From positions 3,666,148 to 3,730,147 of the forward strand of contig NZ_CH672376.1 of assembly GCF_000153105.1 (NCBI RefSeq): DNA of 64,000 nt. Direction: 5' to 3'. Below the pieces are notes generated by a model. It saw only the letters and a program-made list of their open reading frames with translations. It did no database searches and was not told the DNA's origin. Position numbers and translations under genes: made by a program. Numbering within the stretch: the stretch's first letter is position 1; each line of letters begins with the position of its first letter. This stretch comes from Blastopirellula marina DSM 3645. GTDB taxonomy: Bacteria > Planctomycetota > Planctomycetia > Pirellulales > Pirellulaceae. Positions 1 through 10,612 of the stretch are shown here, piece after piece.

Positions 1-3000
1 CGAGCGTTGCGGCGCTTTGCGTTCCGTCTCCCCAATCGATCACGGCCGTGAAGTCATCAGGTGACAACGCGTCATCCGGCGTCAGCACCTGGACCGCCGA
101 CGACTGGACGCGTGCACGGAAACCGCCGTCGTAACTCTCGAAGATTCCGTCGTAGTTGTCGTCGAAAAGCAAGACTTCTGGCTTGTCGGTAGGACGCAGT
201 CGTGCTCTGGATTCGTAGCTGTTGAAGTAGAAAGCAATTTCGCTCCCGTCCGGAAGCGTGTAGGTTGAATCGTAATTGGGATTCCCAGCTTCATAGGTGG
301 TGGAAGCCAAGTCGTATTGCTGCGAACGATCCCAGTCCCATTCGGCTAGATACGTCAGCTTCGCAAATTCGGTATCGTCGGTCACGACGTTTTCTGTTGC
401 GATCAGCCCTGGTATGCTCCAGACGGAGATATCCGCTGCGACATCAATCGTGGCTGATTCATGCTTGACAATTCTGACGCTGGGCGCGAACTGGCCGGTG
501 TATTGATAGCGATGGCTTCCATTGACATGAAAGAGGTCGTTCCCTTGCGATGCGATGGAGCCCGACTCAATCGTTCCGTCGCCCCAATCAATCGTGGCTG
601 AATACTCCGCAACTTCTGCGGGGTCGATATCGGTAAATGTCGCGATGGTCGTACTTAAATAGTCGCCGCGAACCGTATCCAACAACGCGCCGCTGGCGGT
701 TAGCGTCTGCTCTACGATCGTAACGGAACGGTTTGCGGTCCAGGTATCGGCGGAACTCTGCCCCTCGACGACAATTCCATCGGGGCCAGTAACGGTAACC
801 GTGATGTCGGTGACGCCGTCCGTTGAATAGAGATGATCTCCGATCACGCGAAATTGATTTTGGCCGCCGACTTGGTAGGTTCCGATTTCTTCGAGGGTTC
901 CTTCGCTTTGGACGCCGTCTCCCCAATCGATCACGGCCGTGTAATCTTCGGTCGCAATAACGTCTTGGATCGTCACGACGTCAATTGAATCGATCAAATA
1001 GCGAACTCGCACCGTCCCTTCTTGGTTGGTGAAATACGCCTCACTTGTAGCCGAGTCATAATGGTAGTGCAGCACGTTGTCCCAGCCGGCGGCGCCCCAA
1101 TCATCAGCAGAGAGCGTCATTTGCACGTAGCCGTAGCCATCCTGATATTCGATTTGGCGACCATCCAGGGAGTAGGTCGCTTGCAAAACGCCCTCGTACA
1201 TGCTTGACTCTTCCAAGGGGAGGCTGGTTCCGCGATCCCAGTCCCAGTCCGCCGCATAGGTGATCGTTCCTAAATCAAATGCTCCGGTCGGAACATCCAC
1301 CGTCGCGTAGAATTCCGTTGGCGGAACTTTCGCCAACAATTGCAATTTGTACTGCCCCTGAACTTCGTCGTAGTTCGGCGCCCCATAGCCGCTATTCGCC
1401 GTGTTCGGACTATAGTTGGTGCGGTAGGCGGAACTGATGCCGATGTAGTAGGTTCCGGCTGCTGGAGCAACGAACAGCAGATAGGAATCGGACGTGCCGT
1501 AATAGGGAGACTCTTCGTCGTTCGCGCTGGTTCCGCTGCTGTTCGACGCCAGTTGTGTTCCCGCCGTATTGAAGATTCGCAGATAGCTGTTCAGCGAACT
1601 GAGCTGGGCGCCATCGTCTAGGCGAGTCGCGTCGATGTCAACGTGCAGTTTCTGACCGATCGCCAACTCTACCGCGTAGAAATCGGTATCGTTGTTCCCG
1701 TAAGTTCCATCGCCGATCGCGCCCGACAACTCGGTTTGCACATCCACCGTCAGCTCAACTTCGAGCGTTCGCGAGAGCACGTCTCCCGCCGCGTCGGCGA
1801 TGGTCGCCGTCGCTTCGTCGTCCAGCAAAATCGCTCCCGCCACGTTGGACAACTGCAGCGTAAAGGACTCGGCATCCTCCACAACGCCATCATCGGCGAT
1901 CATCACTGTGACCGTTTGCGTCGCAATGCCTGGGGAGAAGGTGAGCGTGCCGCTGGCAGCTGTGTAATCGGCGCCGGCAGTCGCCGTGCCATCGACGGTC
2001 GTATAGTCGACTGTCACCGTCTCGTCGCTCAGCGGCGAAAGTGTCACGATGAACGTCGCCGTCCCATCTTCTCCGATTTTTACGTCACCGACCGTCAGTG
2101 CTGGCGCATCGGCCCACAGATTGAGCTGGTAGGCGCCCACAGCCGAGCTGGAGGAACTAGCGTTTCCGGTACCGGCAGTGGTCGGATTGTAGTTGGCGTT
2201 GTAGTCGGAACTGATCCCGATGTAATACGTCCCGGCCGCCGAAGCGGTGAACGAGATATACGGATCCCAGTAGTTGCCGCTGTCGTCGTCGCTGCTGCGG
2301 GCGCTGCTGTTCGTCAGCAGTTGCGATCCAGCCGCATTGTACAGCCGCATGGAGGAGTTGAGTTGGCTCAACTGGCCGCCGTCGTCCAGCCGGTATGCGT
2401 CGAGGTCGATCCGAACCGTCTGGCCGGCAAACAGTTCTATGGCGTAGAAATCGACATCGGCCGATTTGTAGGCCCCATCGCCAATTTCGGCGTCGATCTG
2501 CTGCGGTACGAATGGCGTCAGCGTTATCGGCTGGGCAGTGTCCAGCGTTTCTCCCGCCGTATCGGGCACAGGCGGTTCCTCCGTCAGCAGTTGGAGCTTG
2601 TACTCTCCGATTGCTTCGACGTAGTTGGGCGCTCCATAGCCGCTGTTCGGCGTGTTCGGATTGTAGTTAGTGCGATAGGTTGAAGTGACCCCGATGTAGT
2701 AGGTTCCCGCCGCCGGAGCGACGAACGCCAGATAGGGGTCGGAAGGATAATAGGAAGTATCGTCATTGGGGCTCGCCGAACTGTTGCCCGACGCCAACTG
2801 CGTTCCTGCTCCATTGAATATCCGTAGGTAGCTGTAAAGCGTACTGAGCGGGCTACCGTCATCCAACCGAATCGCGTCGACGTCAACGTGCAGTACCTGG
2901 CCCGCCGCTAATTCCACCGCGTAAAAGTCGGTATCGTTGATCCCATAGGAGCCGTCACCAATCTGCGCTTCGATCTCGATCGTCACATTCGCGGTCAGGC

Positions 3001-6000
3001 TTACATTCTGCGACTGAGCGATGGTGTCGCCCGGTCCATCGGCAGGTGGAGTATCATCATCGTTGATCGTCCCGATCGCCGTCGGGTTGGCGATACCGGC
3101 GCCGACCGCGTTGGTAAGCTGAATGGTGAACGACTTCGTATCTTCAAACTGGCTGTCATCGAGGATCGACACCGTGATCGTCTGCGTTGTGGTTCCCGAC
3201 GAGAATGTCAGCGTACCGCTGGTCGCTATGTAATCGCTACCAGCAACCGCAGTTCCATCGACCGTCGCGTAGTCGACGGTCACCGTTTCATCGGTAGACG
3301 GTTCTAATGTGACAGTGAAGGTCGCCGTTGCGGCGTTTTCATCGATCGTCACGTCCGCGATCGTCAGGGCCGGTCCATTCGTTAACAATTGCAGTCTATA
3401 GGCGCCGCGACTGTTCCCGCTGGATGAACTACTTCCGGTTCCAGCGATCGCTGGATTATAGCTGGTGTTGTATGACGAGGAGACGCCGATATAGTAGGCG
3501 CCGGAGGAAGGCGCAGTAAAGGAAACGTACGCGTCTCGATACGAGTAGTTCCAGTAATCGTTGTCGGCATGCCCGTCGTTATTGTACGCGAGTTGCGTTC
3601 CCGACGCGTCAAAGACCCGCAGGTAACTGTTCAAATCACTCAGCTGGTCCATGGATCCGTAAGTGTCATCGTAGTAGGCGTCGATATCGATCGAGATCGA
3701 TTGACCGGCGATGAGCGTGACGGCGTAAAAGTCGACATCCTTGTTTTCGTAACTGCCGTCACCGACGACCTGTTCAATTTCGGTCATCACATTGGGTGAC
3801 AAGCTTACGCTTTGCGCGGTCCCGATACTGTCGCCGGGCGCATCGCTGGGCGGTAAATCTTCGCTGTTGATCGTACCGATCGCGGTCGCATCGCTGATAC
3901 CGGCTCCGACCGCGTTGGAGAGCTGAATCGTGAACGATTCCGGATTCTCAAATAAGCTGTCGTCGAGAATTATTACGGAGATGGTTTGCGTTGACGCGGC
4001 AGCCGAGAAGGTGAGCGTGCCGCTCGTCGCCGTATAGTCGCTACCGGCCGTCGCCGTACCGTTCGCCGTCGTATAGTCGACCGTTACGGCCTCGTCCGAT
4101 ACCGGCGTCAAGGTGACGGTAAAGGTCGCGACTTCGGCGATTTCGTCGACCGACACGTCTCCAATCGTCAGTTCGGGGCCGCTCGCCAGCAAATGGAGCT
4201 TGTATTCCCCTTCAGCTTCGCCGTACGCGGGAGGCGTCTCACCGCTCCCGGCCTCGCCGGGGTCATAGTTAGTACGATACGCGGAGCTTAGCCCGATGTA
4301 GTAGACGCCGGCCGAAGCGGCGACGAACGAAAGATAAGAGTCGGAGGAATCGTAAGATGGATCGTCGTCCTCGCTGAGATCGCTGTCATTGAAAGCTAAC
4401 TGCGTTCCTGCCGCGTTAAAAATACGCAGGTAGCTGTTGAGCGAACCGAGCTGCTCACCATCGTCCAATCGATATGCGTCGACGTCAATCTTTAAACTTT
4501 GACCTGCCGCTAGTTCAACCGCGTAGAGGTCTACATCCTTATTTCCAAACGCGCCGTCGCCGATTTCTGCGGAGATTTCTTGCCAAGCGAATGGAGTCAA
4601 TGTCACCAATTCAGCGGTCGCGATTGAATCACCTGCAGCGTCGGGAATCGGCGCTTCATCCATCCATAGCTGTAACTGATATGCTCCCACCGCCGCCGTC
4701 GACGTCGTAGTCGAGCCAGTTCCAGAGCTGGTGGGGGCGTAGCTAGTGTTGTAATCCGAGCTAACCCCAATGTAATAGGACCCGGCTGCCGTCGCCGTAA
4801 ACGTCAGGTAGGGATCGCGATAGTTATAGCCGGCGTCGTCGCCGCTAACGCTGGAACTATTCGTAGCCAACTGCGTACCCGATGCATTGAATAGCCGGAG
4901 ATATGCATCCAATTGACTCAATTGACTTCCATCGTCGAGTTGATAGGCGTCGATATCGATATTCAGCGTTTGTCCGGCTGACAGTTCAACTATGTAAAAA
5001 TCGACATCCGCTGAAGAATAGACGCCGTCCCCTATGTCGGCGCTAATCTGCTGCGAGACCAATGGCGTCAACGTAACAACTTCGGCCGTCGAGAGTTCTT
5101 CCCCCGCCGAATCGGGAGTCGGAGGAGTCTCGGCTAAAAGCTGCAGCTTATAATCGCCGATCGCCGCCGCGTTGGTCGAGGTCTGCCCGCTGCCTGCCGT
5201 GGTCGGATCGTAGTTGCGGTCGTAGTACGAGGAGACCCCGATGTAATAGGTTCCTCCATTGAACGCCGTGAACTCGAGATAGCTATCAGCCGACGAGCTG
5301 TAGTCATTCGGACTCGTGCCGTTGTTGTTGGAACTCAACTGGAGCCCGGCGGCGTCGAACATCCGCACATAACTGTTGAGCGAACTGAGGCTAGAGCCGT
5401 CCCCATCCAGCTTCACTGCGTCGATGTCGATCCGAATCGTCTGTCCCGCCGCCAGCGTTACTGCGTACAGGTCGACATCCGCGCTGCCGTATGTCCCGTC
5501 CCCGATCGAGCCATTCAACTCCACGGCGACTTCCGGCGTGAGACTGACGTCCAAGGCTCGGGTCAGTTCATCTCCAGCCGCATCGGCGATCGTCGCCGTC
5601 GCTTCACTATCGAGCAGCGTGGCGTTGGAAGAGATATTCGAGAGCTGCAGCGTGAACGATTCCGGATCTTCCAGCACGCCATCGTCTAGAATCGTCACCG
5701 TGACGGTCTGCGTCGCCGTTCCCGGTGCGAAGGTCAGCGTCCCGCTCGTCGCCGTGTAGTCGCTCTCCGCCAACGCCGTGCCGTCGGCGGTCGCGTAGTC
5801 GATGGTGACCGTCTCGTCGCTCAACGGGTTCAGCCGAACGGTAAACGTGACCGTGCTTGAATCTTCTCCGACCGAGACGTCATCCACCGTGATCGCCGGA
5901 CCGTCCGCCAGCACCTGCAGCTTGTAGGCGCCAGACGCTTGCGTGTAGCTCGAGGCCTGACCCGTTCCGGTCGTTTCTGGATCGTAGTTGGTGTTGTAGT

Positions 6001-9000
6001 CCGAAGAGACCCCCAGGTAATACGTTCCGGCGGTGGTCGCCGTGAACGTCAGGAAGCTGTCCTGGTAGTTGAAGTAGTGGTAGCCCCAGTAATATTCGCT
6101 ATGGTCGTTGTCGCTGTGGCTCGACGAGTTGGATTGCAGCTGGTTGCCCGCCGAATCGAACAGCCGCAGGTAGCCGTTCAGCGAACTGATTGTATTGCCT
6201 TCATCGTCCCAGTAAGCGTCGACGTCAAACGTCACCGTCTGCCCTTCAAACAGCGTCACCGCGTAGAAGTCGACGTCCGAGGTGAAGTAGGCCCCGTCGC
6301 CGATCGTCGCGTCGATCTCCACCGCGACGAACGGATCGAGCGTGAGAACTTCGGCGGTCGAGAGTTCTTCTCCCGCCGAGTCGGGCGTCGGCGGCGTTTC
6401 GGCCAACAGTTGCAGCTTATAGTCGCCGATCGCCGCCGCATTGGTCGAGGTCTGCCCGCTGCCCGCGACCGTCGGATCGTAGTTGCGGTTGTAGTACGAG
6501 GAGACCCCGATGTAGTAGGTTCCGCCGCTGAACGCCGTGAACGAGAGATAACTGTCGGCGGACGAGCCGTAGTCATTCGGACTCGTGCCGTTATTGTTGT
6601 ACTGAAGCTGATTCCCGGCGGCGTCGAACATCCGCACATAGCTATTGAGCGAACTGAGCGCCGTCCCGTCACTATCCAGCTTCACCGCGTCGACGTCGAT
6701 CCGAATCGTTTGACCGGCCGACAAGGTCACCGCGTACAGGTCGACGTCCTCGCTCCCGTACGTCCCATCCCCGATCGAACCTTCCAACTCGACCTGAACC
6801 TCCGGCGTGAGGCTGACGTCCAAGGCTCGGCTCAGTTCATCTCCTGCCGCATCGGCGATCGTCGCGGTCGCTTCGCTATCCAGCAGCGTGGCGTTCGAGG
6901 AGATGTTTGACAGCTGCAGCGTGAACGATTCCGGAGCTTCCAAGATCCCATCATCGGCGATCGCTACCGTGACGGTCTGCGTCGCCGTTCCCGGAGCGAA
7001 GGTCAACGTGCCTGAAGTCGCCGTGTAGTCGCTTCCCGCCAACGCCGTGCCATCGGCGGTCGCGTAGTCTACCGTCACCGTCTCGTCGCTCAACGGATTC
7101 AGCCGAACGGTAAACGTGACCGTGCTCGAATCTTCGCCTACGAAGACGTCTTCCACCGTGATCGCCGGACCGTCCGCCAACACTTGCAGCTTGTAAGCCC
7201 CCGAAGCTTGCGTGTAGCTCGAGGCCTGACCCGTTCCGGTCGTTTCCGGATCGTAGTTAGTGTTGTAGTCCGAAGAGACCCCCAGGTAATACGTCCCGGC
7301 GGTGGTCGCCGTAAACGTCAGGAAGCTGTCCTGGTAGTTGAAGTAGTGGTAGCCCCAGTAATATTCGCTATGGTCGTTGTCGCTGTGGCTCGACGAGTTC
7401 GACTTCAGTTGGTTGCCCGCCGAGTCGAACAGCCGCAGGTAGCTGTTGAGCGAGCTGATCGTGTTCCCCTCGTCGTCCCAGTAGGCGTCGACGTCGAACG
7501 TCACCGTCTGACCGGCAGTCAGCGTCACCGCGTAGAAGTCGACATCCGAGGTGAAGTAGGCCCCGTCGCCGATCACGGCGTCGATCTCCACCGGCACGAA
7601 CGGATCCAACTCCACGACCTGGGCGGTCGAGAGTTCTTCACCGGCCGAGTCAGGCGTCGGAGGCGTCTCGGCCAACAGCTGCAGCTTGTAATCGCCAATC
7701 GCCGCAGCGTTGGTCGACGTCTGGCCGCTTCCCGCCGTGGTTGGATCGTAGTTGCGGTTGTAGTACGAGGAGACCCCGATGTAATAGGTTCTCCCGCTGA
7801 ACGCCGTGAACGAGAGATAACTGTCGGCGGACGAGCCGTAGTCATTCGGACTCGTGCCGTTGTTGTTGTAACTCAACTGAAGCCCGGCGGCGTCGAACAT
7901 CCGCACATAGCTATTGAGCGAACTGAGCGCCGTCCCGTCACTATCCAGCTTCACCGCGTCGATGTCGATCCGAATCGTCTGACCCGCCGCCAGCGTCACC
8001 GCGTACAAGTCGACGTCCGCACTCCCATATGTCCCATCTCCGATCGAACCGTCCAACTCAACCTGCACCTCGGGCGTGAGCGAAACCGATTGAGCCGAGG
8101 CAATATCTTCGCCGGGGCTATCGGGCGGCAACGCAGGAGACAGCAGTAGCTGCAGCTTGTATTCCCCTTCGGCGGCTGAAGATGTAGACGTGCCGCCGCT
8201 TCCCTCCGTCGTGGCGTCGTAGTAGCGGTTGTAGTACGAAGAAACGCCGATATAAAACGTTCCGGCGGAGGGGGCGACGAACCATAGGTAGCCGTCGCTG
8301 CCAACGTCATAGAAATCGTTGAGGCTTCTGTCGTAGTCATTGGCTTGCAGCAAATTGCCGGAGGCGTCGAACAGCCGGAGGTAACCGTTGAGCGAACTGT
8401 ACCAGGTTCCATCGTCAAGCACGCTTGCATCGATATCGATCGCCAGACGTTGTCCCTGCGTCATCGTCACAGCATACATGTCGACATCAGCGGAGTAGTA
8501 AAGTCCGTCGCCGATTTCAGCATCAATTTCTACGGGAACATCTTCTGTCAGAGCGACCGTTTGAGCCGAGGAGATATCGTCTCCGGCGCTATCAGGCGAG
8601 GGAGGCCCAATGTCCGTCAGCTGCAGTCGGTAATCCCCCGTGGCCGACGAGCTGGTCGAGGTGGCGCCGCTGCCAAGCGAATTGGAATCGTAGTAGCGGT
8701 TGTAATACGAAGAGACGCCGATATAAAACGTGCCTGACGAGGGGGCCACAAACAGGAGATAGCTGTCGCTTCCCGAACTGTCGTCACTGTCGCTTGTCGC
8801 GTTGTCATTGAAACTGACCTGGCTACCTGACGAATTGAAGATACGGAGATAGCTATTCAGGCTGCTATCAGGCGTTCCGTCGTCGAGATAATTCGCGTCG
8901 ATATCGACCAAAAGCCGGTCCCCAGCGTCGAGCGTCACCGCGTAGAGGTCAACGTCGGCCGATTGATACCAGCCGTCGCCGATCGTAGCGTCAATCTCAG

Positions 9001-10612
9001 TCGTCACGTTTTCGGTCAAGGTGACCGCCTGGGCCGCGGACAGCTCTTCGCCTGCACTGTCGGCGGGCAACGGCTCGGATGCCAGCAATTGGAGCCGATA
9101 TTCTCCGTGCGAATTGTAACTCGTGTAATCGTTCCCACTTCCCGCCGTGGTTGGATCGTACGACGGATTGTATTGCGACGAGACTCCGACGTAATAGGTT
9201 CCGGTCGTGGGGGCGACAAACGTCAGATAGCTGTCGTTGTAGCCTGAGTAGTCATTGTCGCTATAGCCGTAATTGTTTTCCGCAAGTTCGTTTCCGGAGG
9301 CGTCAAACAGACGGAGATAGCTGTTCAAGTCGCTGTGCCAGCCGCCACCCGTGTCGAGATAGTTGGCGTCGATGTCGATCGTCAGAGCTTGGCCTTGCTG
9401 CAGCGTGACCTGAAATAGATCGACATCTTTTCCTGGATAGAGGCTATCGCCAATCTCCGCGTCGATCTCTGTCAGAACATTTTCCGTCAATGAAACCGTT
9501 TGAGCGGTTGTTAGGTCATCCCCTTCGGCATCGGCGGTTGGCGCTCCTTCCGTAAAGAGTTGCAGACGATAGTCGCCTGTTGCGGCCGAATTTGCCGAAG
9601 TCGCCCCACTTCCCGCCACGGTCGCACTGTAGTAGCGGTTGTAGTAAGACGAAACGCCGATGTAGTAGGTTCCCGCCGAAGGCGCCAGGAACGACAAGTA
9701 GCCGTCGTTGCCTGTGCTGTAAAAATCATTGTCGCCGGCGCCGTAGTTGCTCGCCGCGAGTTGGCTTCCCGAGGCGTTGAATACTCGCAAATAGCTATTG
9801 AGATTGCTCAGATTGCTGCCGTTGTCGAGATAATTTGCATCGATATCGATCGAAAGTCGCTCGCCAGCCGCCAGCGTTACCTCGAACAGGTCGACATCTT
9901 TACTCTCGAAGGCGCCATCCCCGACTTCGCCGTTGATTTCGGTTAAGACGCCAGGCGTTAGGCTTACCGATTCGGCGGTTGAAATCTGATCGCCATAAGC
10001 GTCAGGCGGAATAGGATCGGTCGCGAGCAGTTGCAGAATGTAATCTCCGCTGCTCCCCGAACTTCCGCTGCCTGAGGTAGCAGGATCGTAGCCGCTATTG
10101 CCATAACCCGAGACCCCGATGTAGAAGTCGCCGGAAGTGACAGTTGTGAACGAGAGATAGCTATCGAGGTAGCTGTAGAAGTCGTTTTCGCTTTCGCCGT
10201 TGTTGTCGACCGCAACCTGGTTTCCAGAAGAATCGAACAGCCGTATGTAGCTGTCCAGCCAACTCAAATTTGTGCCATCGTCAAGGTAGTTCGCGTCCAA
10301 GTCGACCGAAAACGTTTGCCCTGCCGAGAGCGACACCTTGTAGAAATCGACGTCACTGGAAGCGAAGGCTCCATCGCCCACACTCCCTTCGATGACGTAT
10401 TGCGTATCGACGACGAACGCCGCGGTTTGGGCGGTCAGTATTGAATCGTTGTCCTCGACCGATACTAGATCCGCCGCCAGCAATTGGCGAACTTCCAGTT
10501 GCTCATGCCGGTGAGATCGAGTGTGGAAACGCGCCTTGGGGAGCCGTTGCTTTTTCCATTTTAGCCCCAATTTCTTCAGCGTTTCCGTCCAGGTAAAGAT
10601 CGACCTACGCAT
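1..10612 (-). CDS. Giant secreted PPC/Calx-beta/PKD repeat surface protein (C-terminus beyond window)
   Basis: One frame stays open from the ATG at 10612 to the left edge, giving at least 3,537 residues; I checked the same frame near both ends and in the middle. AAAGGA lies upstream of the ATG. The N-terminus is basic, with LEVRQLLAAD near residue 40, resembling the export region of large planctomycete surface proteins. Sixteen PPC-type domains follow. They share a D-V-D-x-Y-x-V core, LNSYLRLFDxxGNQL and GTYYIGVSS, and each ends in Y-x-LQL, near residues 192, 349, 506, 661, 818, 975, 1140, 1398, 1563, 1821, 1978, 2139, 2406, 2672, 2827 and 3091. Five Calx-beta domains (VTVDYATADGTA, ESFTLQLSN) sit at about 1145-1270, 1570-1690, 2145-2270, 2410-2530 and 2830-2960. 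After 3100 come PKD-like units with TAVIDWGDG. An adhesin or extracellular matrix role is inferred. Large plus-strand frames here are shadows. Confidence 0.93.
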   Translation of the reverse strand, partial: MRRSIFTWTETLKKLGLKWKKQRLPKARFHTRSHRHEQLEVRQLLAADLVSVEDNDSILTAQTAAFVVDTQYVIEGSVGDGAFASSDVDFYKVSLSAGQTFSVDLDANYLDDGTNLSWLDSYIRLFDSSGNQVAVDNNGESENDFYSYLDSYLSFTTVTSGDFYIGVSGYGNSGYDPATSGSGSSGSSGDYILQLLATDPIPPDAYGDQISTAESVSLTPGVLTEINGEVGDGAFESKDVDLFEVTLAAGERLSIDIDANYLDNGSNLSNLNSYLRVFNASGSQLAASNYGAGDNDFYSTGNDGYLSFLAPSAGTYYIGVSSYYNRYYSATVAGSGATSANSAATGDYRLQLFTEGAPTADAEGDDLTTAQTVSLTENVLTEIDAEIGDSLYPGKDVDLFQVTLQQGQALTIDIDANYLDTGGGWHSDLNSYLRLFDASGNELAENNYGYSDNDYSGYNDSYLTFVAPTTGTYYVGVSSQYNPSYDPTTAGSGNDYTSYNSHGEYRLQLLASEPLPADSAGEELSAAQAVTLTENVTTEIDATIGDGWYQSADVDLYAVTLDAGDRLLVDIDANYLDDGTPDSSLNSYLRIFNSSGSQVSFNDNATSDSDDSSGSDSYLLFVAPSSGTFYIGVSSYYNRYYDSNSLGSGATSTSSSATGDYRLQLTDIGPPSPDSAGDDISSAQTVALTEDVPVEIDAEIGDGLYYSADVDMYAVTMTQGQRLAIDIDASVLDDGTWYSSLNGYLRLFDASGNLLQANDYDRSLNDFYDVGSDGYLWFVAPSAGTFYIGVSSYYNRYYDATTEGSGGTSTSSAAEGEYKLQLLLSPALPPDSPGEDIASAQSVSLTPEVQVELDGSIGDGTYGSADVDLYAVTLAAGQTIRIDIDAVKLDSDGTALSSLNSYVRMFDAAGLQLSYNNNGTSPNDYGSSADSYLSFTAFSGRTYYIGVSSYYNRNYDPTTAGSGQTSTNAAAIGDYKLQLLAETPPTPDSAGEELSTAQVVELDPFVPVEIDAVIGDGAYFTSDVDFYAVTLTAGQTVTFDVDAYWDDEGNTISSLNSYLRLFDSAGNQLKSNSSSHSDNDHSEYYWGYHYFNYQDSFLTFTATTAGTYYLGVSSDYNTNYDPETTGTGQASSYTQASGAYKLQVLADGPAITVEDVFVGEDSSTVTFTVRLNPLSDETVTVDYATADGTALAGSDYTATSGTLTFAPGTATQTVTVAIADDGILEAPESFTLQLSNISSNATLLDSEATATIADAAGDELSRALDVSLTPEVQVELEGSIGDGTYGSEDVDLYAVTLSAGQTIRIDVDAVKLDSDGTALSSLNSYVRMFDAAGNQLQYNNNGTSPNDYGSSADSYLSFTAFSGGTYYIGVSSYYNRNYDPTVAGSGQTSTNAAAIGDYKLQLLAETPPTPDSAGEELSTAEVLTLDPFVAVEIDATIGDGAYFTSDVDFYAVTLFEGQTVTFDVDAYWDDEGNTISSLNGYLRLFDSAGNQLQSNSSSHSDNDHSEYYWGYHYFNYQDSFLTFTATTAGTYYLGVSSDYNTNYDPETTGTGQASSYTQASGAYKLQVLADGPAITVDDVSVGEDSSTVTFTVRLNPLSDETVTIDYATADGTALAESDYTATSGTLTFAPGTATQTVTVTILDDGVLEDPESFTLQLSNISSNATLLDSEATATIADAAGDELTRALDVSLTPEVAVELNGSIGDGTYGSADVDLYAVTLAAGQTIRIDIDAVKLDGDGSSLSSLNSYVRMFDAAGLQLSSNNNGTSPNDYSSSADSYLEFTAFNGGTYYIGVSSYYDRNYDPTTAGSGQTSTNAAAIGDYKLQLLAETPPTPDSAGEELSTAEVVTLTPLVSQQISADIGDGVYSSADVDFYIVELSAGQTLNIDIDAYQLDDGSQLSQLDAYLRLFNASGTQLATNSSSVSGDDAGYNYRDPYLTFTATAAGSYYIGVSSDYNTSYAPTSSGTGSTTTSTAAVGAYQLQLWMDEAPIPDAAGDSIATAELVTLTPFAWQEISAEIGDGAFGNKDVDLYAVELAAGQSLKIDVDAYRLDDGEQLGSLNSYLRIFNAAGTQLAFNDSDLSEDDDPSYDSSDSYLSFVAASAGVYYIGLSSAYRTNYDPGEAGSGETPPAYGEAEGEYKLHLLASGPELTIGDVSVDEIAEVATFTVTLTPVSDEAVTVDYTTANGTATAGSDYTATSGTLTFSAAASTQTISVIILDDSLFENPESFTIQLSNAVGAGISDATAIGTINSEDLPPSDAPGDSIGTAQSVSLSPNVMTEIEQVVGDGSYENKDVDFYAVTLIAGQSISIDIDAYYDDTYGSMDQLSDLNSYLRVFDASGTQLAYNNDGHADNDYWNYSYRDAYVSFTAPSSGAYYIGVSSSYNTSYNPAIAGTGSSSSSGNSRGAYRLQLLTNGPALTIADVTIDENAATATFTVTLEPSTDETVTVDYATVDGTAVAGSDYIATSGTLTFSSGTTTQTITVSILDDSQFEDTKSFTIQLTNAVGAGIANPTAIGTINDDDTPPADGPGDTIAQSQNVSLTANVTIEIEAQIGDGSYGINDTDFYAVELAAGQVLHVDVDAIRLDDGSPLSTLYSYLRIFNGAGTQLASGNSSASPNDDTSYYPSDPYLAFVAPAAGTYYIGVTSTYRTNYNPNTPNSGYGAPNYVEAIGEYKLQLLTEEPPVPDTAGETLDTAQPITLTPFVPQQIDAEIGDGAYKSADVDFYAIELFAGQTVRIDLDAYRLDDGGQLSQLNSSMRLYNAAGSQLLTNSSARSSDDDSGNYWDPYISFTASAAGTYYIGISSDYNANYNPTTAGTGNASSSSSAVGAYQLNLWADAPALTVGDVKIGEDGTATFIVTLSPLSDETVTVDYTTVDGTATAGADYTAASGTLTFSPGIATQTVTVMIADDGVVEDAESFTLQLSNVAGAILLDDEATATIADAAGDVLSRTLEVELTVDVQTELSGAIGDGTYGNNDTDFYAVELAIGQKLHVDIDATRLDDGAQLSSLNSYLRIFNTAGTQLASNSSGTSANDEESPYYGTSDSYLLFVAPAAGTYYIGISSAYRTNYSPNTANSGYGAPNYDEVQGQYKLQLLAKVPPTEFYATVDVPTGAFDLGTITYAADWDWDRGTSLPLEESSMYEGVLQATYSLDGRQIEYQDGYGYVQMTLSADDWGAAGWDNVLHYHYDSATSEAYFTNQEGTVRVRYLIDSIDVVTIQDVIATEDYTAVIDWGDGVQSEGTLEEIGTYQVGGQNQFRVIGDHLYSTDGVTDITVTVTGPDGIVVEGQSSADTWTANRSVTIVEQTLTASGALLDTVRGDYLSTTIATFTDIDPAEVAEYSATIDWGDGTIESGSIASQGNDLFHVNGSHRYQYTGQFAPSVRIVKHESATIDVAADISVWSIPGLIATENVVTDDTEFAKLTYLAEWDWDRSQQYDLASTTYEAGNPNYDSTYTLPDGSEIAFYFNSYESRARLRPTDKPEVLLFDDNYDGIFESYDGGFRARVQSSAVQVLTPDDALSPDDFTAVIDWGDGTQSAATL
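5144..7681 (-). repeat. Tandem duplication, 1,269-bp period, inside the giant surface gene
   Basis: Three equivalent points (the cagctt that encodes the end of a PPC domain) lie at 5144, 6413 and 7682, exactly 1,269 bp or 423 codons apart. A second landmark at 5918 and 7187 gives the same spacing. Each unit encodes PPC, PPC and Calx-beta. Long stretches are nearly identical, for example 5940-6160 against 7210-7430. A partial third copy (one PPC domain) continues from 7682 towards 8150. The period is a multiple of three, so the frame is kept. Confidence 0.9.

Noticed and set aside
1643-2683. Long plus-strand open frame of 346 codons (also 5939-6910 and 7184-8149)
   Set aside because: These are mirror frames of the repeat-coding minus strand; they repeat with the same period, are Arg/Val-rich and have no domain character.
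1-10400. Regular repeats suggesting a CRISPR or satellite array
   Set aside because: The repeats are 465-800 bp protein-domain units in one reading frame, not short direct repeats with unique spacers.
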